Source: Neisseriaceae bacterium (lineage in GTDB: Bacteria > Pseudomonadota > Gammaproteobacteria > Burkholderiales > Neisseriaceae). Taken from it: a DNA stretch of 28,570 bases. The stretch lies in the NCBI GenBank assembly GCA_030146285.1, contig JASLBZ010000079.1, positions 1-28,570 on the forward strand, given 5' to 3'. The position numbers and the translations under genes are program-made. A model generated the notes under the pieces. It was not told the DNA's origin. It saw only the letters and a program-made list of their open reading frames with translations, and ran no database searches. Within the stretch, counting starts at the first letter, position 1, and each line of letters opens with the position of its first letter. Below, piece by piece: positions 23,361 through 28,570 of this stretch.

Positions 23361-24734
23361 ATGAGTTACAGTCCAACCATCGCTGCTATTGCTACCGCCC
23401 CTGGTCGTGGCGGTGTGGGTGTTATCCGTTTGTCAGGTAAAGATTTACTGCCTTTAGCGCAAGAGATTACGGGTGGCAAAACGCCTAAGCCACGCTTGGC
23501 TTTGTACAGTGATTTTTTAAATCAAAATGGCGAGCCTATCGACAATGGTTTGTTATTGTATTTTGCAGCGCCTGCCAGTTTTACTGGTGAAGATGTGATT
23601 GAGCTACAAGGTCATGGTGGACCTGTGGTCATGAATATGTTGCTTGAGCGTTGCTTAGAAATGGGTGCTCAGATGGCACAGCCAGGTGAGTTTACCAAGC
23701 GTGCTTTTTTGAATAATAAGCTGGATTTAGCGCAAGCTGAGAGTGTCGCAGATTTAATTGATGCTTCTAGTCAAAGTGCCGCTCGCATGGCACTGCGTTC
23801 ATTAAAAGGGGTTTTTTCGGAAAAAATCAATCTTTTGGTTGATGATGTGATTACTTTGCGGATGCTGGTTGAAGCCACACTGGATTTTCCAGAAGAAGAC
23901 ATCGATTTTCTTGAGGCAGCGGATGCCAAAGGCAAGCTACATAAAATCCAAGCACAATTAAAAGATGTTTTGGCCAATGCTGAGCAAGGTGCTATTTTGC
24001 GCGAAGGCATGAATGTGGTTTTGGTGGGTGCACCAAATGTGGGAAAATCTTCGCTATTAAATGCCTTAGCAGGGGATGACATTGCTATTGTGACCGATAT
24101 TGCCGGTACAACTCGCGATACTGTTCGTGAGCAAATCACTTTAGATGGTGTGCCGATTCACATTATTGATACGGCAGGCTTACGAGAAACCGATGATGTG
24201 GTTGAAAGAATTGGTATTGAGCGCAGTGAGCAAGCAGTAAAACAAGCCGATGTGGCTTTGGTTTTGATTGACCCGCAAGAAGGTGTGAATGAAACCACAC
24301 AAAGCATCCTGAATGCATTGCCCAGTGGCTTAAAGCGCATAGAAATTCACAATAAATGCGATATTTCCGGAGAGAAAGCCCAGTATGTTTCACGTGAAAC
24401 TGCTGAAAGTACAATGTTTATTGATGCGGATGCTTTGATTTGTTTGTCTGCCAAACGAGGAGATGGTTTGGGTTTGTTGCGTGAAGCCTTGCTTGAGCAA
24501 GTGGGCTGGCAAGGTGAGAGTGAAAGCTTATTTTTGGCACGCACACGCCACATTCAGGCATTGGAAAAAGCGGCGGAAGAGTTAGAATTTGCTGACTTAT
24601 GCAGTAACAATCAAATTGAATTGCTGGCAGAGCATTTGCGCTTATCACAATTGGCTTTCAATGAAATTACGGGTGAATTTACGGCAGACGATTTGCTGGG
24701 TGTTATTTTTAGCCGTTTTTGTATCGGTAAATAA
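23361..24734 (+). CDS. mnmE: tRNA uridine-5-carboxymethylaminomethyl modification GTPase MnmE
   Basis: This 457-residue protein works with MnmG to modify the wobble uridine (xm5U34) of several tRNAs. The N-terminal folate-binding domain starts with IAAIATAPGRGGVGVIRLSG and contains GEDVIELQGHGGP and AQPGEFTKRAFLNNKLDL. The inserted G domain has the P-loop GAPNVGKSSLLN near 223, GTTRDTVRE near 250, DTAGLRE near 270 and NKCD (usual NKxD) near 332. The protein ends with the obligatory FCIGK, whose Cys is required for modification. The start is ATG 23361. Third codon positions favour G. Terminators on both sides make it monocistronic. In many bacteria this gene lies near rnpA and dnaA, but not here. 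Confidence 0.97.
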   Translation: MSYSPTIAAIATAPGRGGVGVIRLSGKDLLPLAQEITGGKTPKPRLALYSDFLNQNGEPIDNGLLLYFAAPASFTGEDVIELQGHGGPVVMNMLLERCLEMGAQMAQPGEFTKRAFLNNKLDLAQAESVADLIDASSQSAARMALRSLKGVFSEKINLLVDDVITLRMLVEATLDFPEEDIDFLEAADAKGKLHKIQAQLKDVLANAEQGAILREGMNVVLVGAPNVGKSSLLNALAGDDIAIVTDIAGTTRDTVREQITLDGVPIHIIDTAGLRETDDVVERIGIERSEQAVKQADVALVLIDPQEGVNETTQSILNALPSGLKRIEIHNKCDISGEKAQYVSRETAESTMFIDADALICLSAKRGDGLGLLREALLEQVGWQGESESLFLARTRHIQALEKAAEELEFADLCSNNQIELLAEHLRLSQLAFNEITGEFTADDLLGVIFSRFCIGK

Positions 24735-24750
24735 AACGCAGATTTCTTAA

Positions 24751-24780
24751 AAACCCTTGTTAAAAACAAGGGTTTTTTTG
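24751..24780 (+). terminator. Terminator after mnmE
   Basis: The perfect 11-bp stem AAACCCTTGTT / AACAAGGGTTT has a 3-base loop and a run of T. Confidence 0.92.
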
Positions 24781-24838
24781 TCTTTTGTAAGTGCATTCAG
24801 ATAAAATACAAGCAAATCATCAAATAAAAGGCATCTTT

Positions 24839-25735
24839 ATGTTAGACCCAATACAAAACCCCAATATTGTTGTGATTGGCAGCATCAATATGGATTTGGT
24901 GGTCAGTGCTCATCAGTTTCCTTGTGTGGGTGAAACCTTATTTGGGCAAAATTTTCAGACATTTTTAGGTGGGAAGGGTGCAAATCAAGCCGTTGCGGCA
25001 GCCCGATTGGGTGCGCAAGTGACACTGGTTGGCGCTGTAGGGGATGATGATTTTGGCCTGAGTGCCAAAAAAGGCCTATTGGCTCATGGCGTGAATCTGG
25101 ATTATCTTAAAACATTGCCTGTGAATACAGGGGTGGCTTTGATTACGGTTGCCCATGGGGAAAATCATATTGTGGTGGTTTCAGGTGCGAACCATGCTTT
25201 GAATGTTGCTGATGTTGAAGCGGCTACTGATGCCATTGCCAGGGCGGATGTGGTATTGTGCCAATTGGAAATCCCGATGGCTTGTGTTCAAACTGCAGCA
25301 CGCATAGCCAAGCAACATCAAAAGCCATTTATTTTAAACCCAGCACCAGCACAAGCGTTACCTGTGGATTTGTTGGAACAGATCAGTTTATTAACGCCCA
25401 ATGAGGTTGAGTTAGGCCAACTGTTTGGAGTCAATAAAGCCATTCACCAAATACCTTACCCGATTGTTTTAACCGCCGGCAGCGAAGGTGCTTATTTTGT
25501 AGATGACTTAGGCAAACAAAAACACCAAACTGCTTTTGAGGTTGAGGCAGTCGATAGCACGGGAGCTGGAGACACTTTTAATGCTGCTTTGGCTGTTTTT
25601 TGGTTCTTGGGGATAGAAAAAGCGACGCGATATGCTTGTGCTGCAGCGGCATTGTCTACCACCAAAATGGGTGCCCAAACGGCCATGCCCGTCTTGACAG
25701 AGTTAAAGCAATTTTTGAATCAAGCTGTGAAATAG
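24839..25735 (+). CDS. rbsK: Ribokinase (PfkB family)
   Basis: This 298-residue sugar kinase is predicted to phosphorylate ribose at O5. It begins with IVVIGSINMDLVV, and the GGKGANQAVAAARLG segment (PfkB signature 1) is near 41-55. VTLVGAVGDDDFG follows, then NPAPAQALP near 175, LLTPNEVELGQLFG near 195 and the catalytic DSTGAGDTFNAALA near 238-251 (signature 2, with Asp base). The overall fit to RbsK is better than to fructokinase or adenosine kinase, but the substrate is inferred; no ribose transporter or rbsD is adjacent. ATG 24839 has AAAAGG 7 bases upstream; the frame reaches further up to 24791 without a ribosome site. It ends at a terminator shared with gdhA. Confidence 0.9.
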   Translation: MLDPIQNPNIVVIGSINMDLVVSAHQFPCVGETLFGQNFQTFLGGKGANQAVAAARLGAQVTLVGAVGDDDFGLSAKKGLLAHGVNLDYLKTLPVNTGVALITVAHGENHIVVVSGANHALNVADVEAATDAIARADVVLCQLEIPMACVQTAARIAKQHQKPFILNPAPAQALPVDLLEQISLLTPNEVELGQLFGVNKAIHQIPYPIVLTAGSEGAYFVDDLGKQKHQTAFEVEAVDSTGAGDTFNAALAVFWFLGIEKATRYACAAAALSTTKMGAQTAMPVLTELKQFLNQAVK

Positions 25736-25738
25736 CAA

Positions 25739-25771
25739 CAAAAAAGGCTGTCTTAAAGACAGCCTTTTTGG
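25739..25771. terminator. Bidirectional terminator between rbsK and gdhA
   Basis: The near-perfect palindrome AAAGGCTGTCTT / AAGACAGCCTTT has A and T runs on its flanks. Confidence 0.92.
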
Positions 25772-25791
25772 GAATGACTTGGTGCTTACCT

Positions 25792-27135
25792 TTACACAAT
25801 ACCTTGTGCCATCATGGCATCTGCCACTTTGGTAAAGCCTGCGATATTAGCACCTGCTACATAGTTGATGAAGCCATCTTCTTGTAAGCCATGGCGTACA
25901 CAAGCTTCGTGGATATCATCCATAATGGTGTGCAAACGGTTATCAACTTTGTTGGCATCCCAGCTTAAGCGAAGTGCATTTTGGCTCATTTCCAAGCCTG
26001 ATGTTGCCACACCACCTGCATTGCTTGCTTTGCCTGGTGCGTACAAGATTTTGGCTTTTAAGAATGCCAACACAGCTTCATTGGTCGAAGGCATATTCGC
26101 GCCTTCTGCAACACAGAAGCAGCCATTTTTGAGCAACACATTGGCATCATTTTCATCCAATTCATTTTGCGTTGCACATGGCAGTGCAATATCACATACC
26201 ACACCCCAAGGGCGCTGGCCTTCGAAGTAAGGCAAGCCATGCTCTTTGGCAAATACAGACAAACGTTCACGTCGCTCATTTTTCAAAACAATCACATCAG
26301 CCAATTGTGCTTCTGTCATGCCATTGGGGAATTCTACAAAGCCAGCAGAGTCTGAAATCGTCAATACGCGAGCGCCCAATTGGATGAGTTTTTCAGCAGC
26401 ATATTGCGCAACATTACCAGAGCCAGAAATGGTGACTGTTTTGCCATCCAAAACTTCACCACGAGTGGCCAGCATCGATGAAATAAAGTAAATAGCACCG
26501 TAGCCTGTTGCTTCTGGGCGAATCAAGCTACCACCGTAGGTTAAACCCTTGCCAGTTAAAACAGAGCTAAATTCATTGCGAATGCGTTTGTATTGACCGT
26601 ATAAATAACCAATCTCACGGCCACCTACGCCAATATCACCCGCTGGTACATCTAAGTTTGGTCCAATATGACGACAAAGTTCAGTCATAAAAGATTGGCA
26701 AAAACGCATAACTTCTGCATCACTTTTACCTTTAGGATCAAAGTCAGAACCACCTTTAGCACCGCCCATGGGCAATGTTGTTAGTGCATTTTTGAAAACT
26801 TGTTCGAAAGCTAAGAATTTTAAGATACCCAAATTCACAGAAGGGTGAAAGCGCAGACCACCTTTGTAAGGGCCAATGGCAGAGGACATTTGAATTCGAA
26901 AGCCTCGGTTAACATGAACTTGGTTTTTATCATCAACCCAAGGGACACGGAACATGATAACGCGTTCCGGTTCAATCAAACGCTCAAGCAAGCCTTGTTC
27001 GGTATAACGTGGGTTTTTGGCCAAGAATGGACCAAGACTCATGAATACTTCTTCTACGGCCTGATGGAAAACAGTTTGATTGGGGTCCCGTTGTTTAATT
27101 TGTTGTAACAATTCTTCTAGATCAACGGTAGACAT
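25792..27135 (-). CDS. gdhA: NADP-type glutamate dehydrogenase GdhA
   Basis: This 447-residue hexameric-type enzyme interconverts glutamate with 2-oxoglutarate and ammonium. Conserved features are RGFRIQMSSAIGPYKGGLRFH near 78-98, the catalytic-lysine segment TLPMGGAKGGSDFDPKGKS near 118-136, PAGDIGVGGREIGYLYG near 162, TGYGAIYF, and the dinucleotide-binding SGSGNVAQYAAEKL near 236-249. The length and wording fit the ~447-residue NADP-dependent class of enterics and Neisseria rather than the NAD class. AAGGA lies about 9 bases before ATG 27135. It stands alone. Together with PutA it would connect proline to central metabolism. An inverted pair of the 11-mer also found before putA lies 157-296 bases upstream of the start. 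Confidence 0.96.
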   Translation of the reverse strand: MSTVDLEELLQQIKQRDPNQTVFHQAVEEVFMSLGPFLAKNPRYTEQGLLERLIEPERVIMFRVPWVDDKNQVHVNRGFRIQMSSAIGPYKGGLRFHPSVNLGILKFLAFEQVFKNALTTLPMGGAKGGSDFDPKGKSDAEVMRFCQSFMTELCRHIGPNLDVPAGDIGVGGREIGYLYGQYKRIRNEFSSVLTGKGLTYGGSLIRPEATGYGAIYFISSMLATRGEVLDGKTVTISGSGNVAQYAAEKLIQLGARVLTISDSAGFVEFPNGMTEAQLADVIVLKNERRERLSVFAKEHGLPYFEGQRPWGVVCDIALPCATQNELDENDANVLLKNGCFCVAEGANMPSTNEAVLAFLKAKILYAPGKASNAGGVATSGLEMSQNALRLSWDANKVDNRLHTIMDDIHEACVRHGLQEDGFINYVAGANIAGFTKVADAMMAQGIV

Positions 27136-27568
27136 GGAAAGTATCCTTTAAAATGAATGCACTAAGGGCATATATATTTTTGACTGCTTGAAAGAACATC
27201 ATAGCACCACTTAAAAAAACCACAAAATGCTATCAATATGTTATATGGGTTAAATTTAATTTTTTTAGCGATAAGAATTTTGTTTTTTTTTTAAATACTC
27301 AAGTTTGTGCTAATAAATGACAAAAAATTCCCGAATATTAAAGAAATTTTAAAAAAATTAAAAATATTATATTTTTTTGCATTTTCATTTAAATATTCAC
27401 ATTTTAAATATAGATTCAATTTGAGTATTTAGTTTTAGTAATGATATTGATTACAAGAGAAGATTGCTGTTAATTTGGCTATTTTCGTTTTAAATGTTAA
27501 GGCTAATAAAATAAGGCAGCCTGTAAAAATTCCAGACTGCCTTTTTGAATCAAAGTGTTAATATGCGA
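27136..27568. other. AT-rich 433-base gap upstream of gdhA
   Basis: No gene is seen. The region is extremely AT-rich. It contains TAAATACTCAA (27292-27302) and its exact reverse complement TTGAGTATTTA (27421-27431). The right end holds the metH terminator. No confident gdhA promoter could be picked; a TATATG word stands about 40 bases before the start codon on the minus strand. Confidence 0.5.
27514..27546. terminator. metH terminator containing an uptake-sequence variant
   Basis: AGGCAGCCTG / CAGACTGCCT forms a stem with one mismatch, beginning 23 bases after the metH stop codon on the minus strand. The left arm is part of AGGCAGCCTGTA (27514-27525), the third copy of this word. Confidence 0.75.
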
Positions 27569-28570
27569 TTAATTTGCCACAATGGGTGCCAAATCACGTA
27601 AAGCCTGCGCCATATCAATCCCTCGACGATGGGCATAATCGTGCAATTGGTCTTGTGCAATTTTGCCAGTACCAAAGTAACGTGCTTCTGGGTGAGCCAA
27701 GTAAAAACCACTGACAGCGGCTGTTGGCAACATGGCATAGCTTTCGGTGAGTGTCATGCCGATTTCTTCTGGCTTAAGCAAAGCCCACATTTGTGCTTTG
27801 CTTGTGTGATCAGGACAGGCAGGGTAGCCTGGGGCTGGGCGAATACCACGGTATTTTTCTGCGATTAAATCTTCATTGGAAAGATTTTCATCTGTTGCAT
27901 ATGCCCAGTATTCTTGACGCACATGTTCATGCATTTTTTCTGCTAAGGCTTCGGCAAATCGATCGGCCAAGGCTTTGAGTAAAATGGCAGAATAGTCGTC
28001 GTTATTCGCTTCAAAATAAGCCACATGCTCATCAATGCCGATGCCTGCGGTGACAGCAAACACACCAATATAGTCGGTTTTTTTTGTGCTTTTGGGTGTA
28101 ATAAAATCAGACAAGCACTGGTTATAAGCACCTTTGGTTTTAGGCAATTGCTGGCGAATGGTATGCCAACGCATTTTTTCAGATGTGCCATCTTCGTCTA
28201 AAATCACAATATCATCGTCTTCTGTTGCATAAGCAGGATAAAAGCCAATCACTGCTGCGGCTTGAAGCCATTTTTCACTGATGATTTTATCCAGCATCTC
28301 CAAAGCACTTTGGTACAGTTCGCGTGCGCTCTCTCCAACAATGTCATCTTCTAAAATCGCAGGAAAGCGACCTGCAAGCTCCCAACTTTGGAAAAAAACC
28401 GTCCAATCAAAACGTGCAAGCAAATCTTGCAATGGGTAGTCTAAGAACACTTGACGACCTAAAAATGTTGGCTTCGGTGGGGTATAAGCATCCCAATCAA
28501 TCGGATAGCGATTAAGACGAGCTTGCTCAATGCTGACCAATTTGGCTTGCTTTTTATGGTGGCGTTCACG
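27569..28570 (-). CDS. metH: Cobalamin-dependent methionine synthase MetH, C-terminal part (runs off the right edge)
   Basis: This is the C-terminal third of 5-methyltetrahydrofolate-homocysteine methyltransferase, the B12 enzyme. The 333 codons seen correspond to the AdoMet-binding reactivation domain, which recharges oxidised cobalamin. Matches are DWDAYTPPKP near the edge, DWTVFFQSWELAGRFPAIL, EDEDGTSE-like acidic stretch, GIGIDEH, EYWAYATDENLSNEDLI, the AdoMet-binding RPAPGYPACPDH, and SGFYLAHPEARYF. The frame is open through the last base of the window, and RERHH at the edge aligns with the REHH of E. coli MetH, so the start lies outside. The window thus contains the 3' ends of both methionine synthases. 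Confidence 0.95.
   Translation of the reverse strand, partial: RERHHKKQAKLVSIEQARLNRYPIDWDAYTPPKPTFLGRQVFLDYPLQDLLARFDWTVFFQSWELAGRFPAILEDDIVGESARELYQSALEMLDKIISEKWLQAAAVIGFYPAYATEDDDIVILDEDGTSEKMRWHTIRQQLPKTKGAYNQCLSDFITPKSTKKTDYIGVFAVTAGIGIDEHVAYFEANNDDYSAILLKALADRFAEALAEKMHEHVRQEYWAYATDENLSNEDLIAEKYRGIRPAPGYPACPDHTSKAQMWALLKPEEIGMTLTESYAMLPTAAVSGFYLAHPEARYFGTGKIAQDQLHDYAHRRGIDMAQALRDLAPIVAN

Noticed and set aside
1..28570. CRISPR arrays, prophage, insertion sequences, tRNA or rRNA genes, toxin-antitoxin or defence systems
   Set aside because: Reading through both strands I saw no regularly spaced repeats, transposase or integrase motifs, or tRNA-like folds; nearly all coding space is housekeeping genes.

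Overview
The window looks like a chromosomal segment of a low-GC Gram-negative betaproteobacterium, most likely of the family Neisseriaceae. The reasons are the housekeeping gene set (lpxC, waaC, etfBA, trifunctional putA, a short cytoplasmic FKBP like the neisserial one) and the 12-mer AGGCAGCCTGAA. That 12-mer, which occurs exactly twice, is the DNA uptake sequence dialect known from Kingella-type Neisseriaceae. Three further copies read AGGCAGCCTGTA. Genus and species cannot be settled from the sequence alone. The first ~251 bases do not belong with the rest: they are far richer in GC and encode the tail of an M20 amidohydrolase, which breaks off abruptly into the 3' part of metE. This is probably an assembly chimera.

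Layout. 1-1304: foreign amidohydrolase fragment, then the C-terminal half of cobalamin-independent methionine synthase (metE). 1446-3500 (+): argE and a nitroreductase. 3568-6265 (-): a UPF0016/MneA-type manganese exporter, tsaC and purD. The exporter has its own promoter and a well-formed yybP-ykoY manganese riboswitch. 6391-7353 (+): a lipoprotein with an LprI-like C-terminus. 7458-8060 (-): a YigZ-family protein. 8061-8633: a non-coding stretch with a dense cluster of DnaA boxes, an AT-rich tract and an IHF-consensus site, a candidate replication origin or DnaA-binding locus. 8634-11486 (-): etfA, etfB, waaC. 11553-13527 (+): trmO and lpxC. 13612-19367: divergent putP and putA around a shared control region that carries two identical GTTGCA-containing repeats. 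19435-20394 (-): a D-2-hydroxyacid dehydrogenase. 20745-25735 (+): nagB, an FKBP isomerase, an ODP-like diiron protein, a YjdM/PhnA-like zinc-ribbon protein, mnmE and a ribokinase. 25792-27135 (-): gdhA. 27569-28570 (-): the 3' part of cobalamin-dependent metH, running off the right edge.

How it fits together. Most genes are single transcription units closed by clear hairpin terminators, many shared by convergent genes. PutP imports proline, PutA oxidises it to glutamate, and GdhA interconverts glutamate and 2-oxoglutarate. An 11-bp motif occurs upstream of both putA and gdhA, suggesting a common regulator. EtfAB serves flavin-linked electron transfer. TsaC and TrmO act on the same tRNA position (A37), and MnmE acts on the wobble base. 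I see no CRISPR array, prophage, insertion sequence, toxin-antitoxin pair or biosynthetic cluster. The least explained parts are the regulatory and replication-like signals between the genes.
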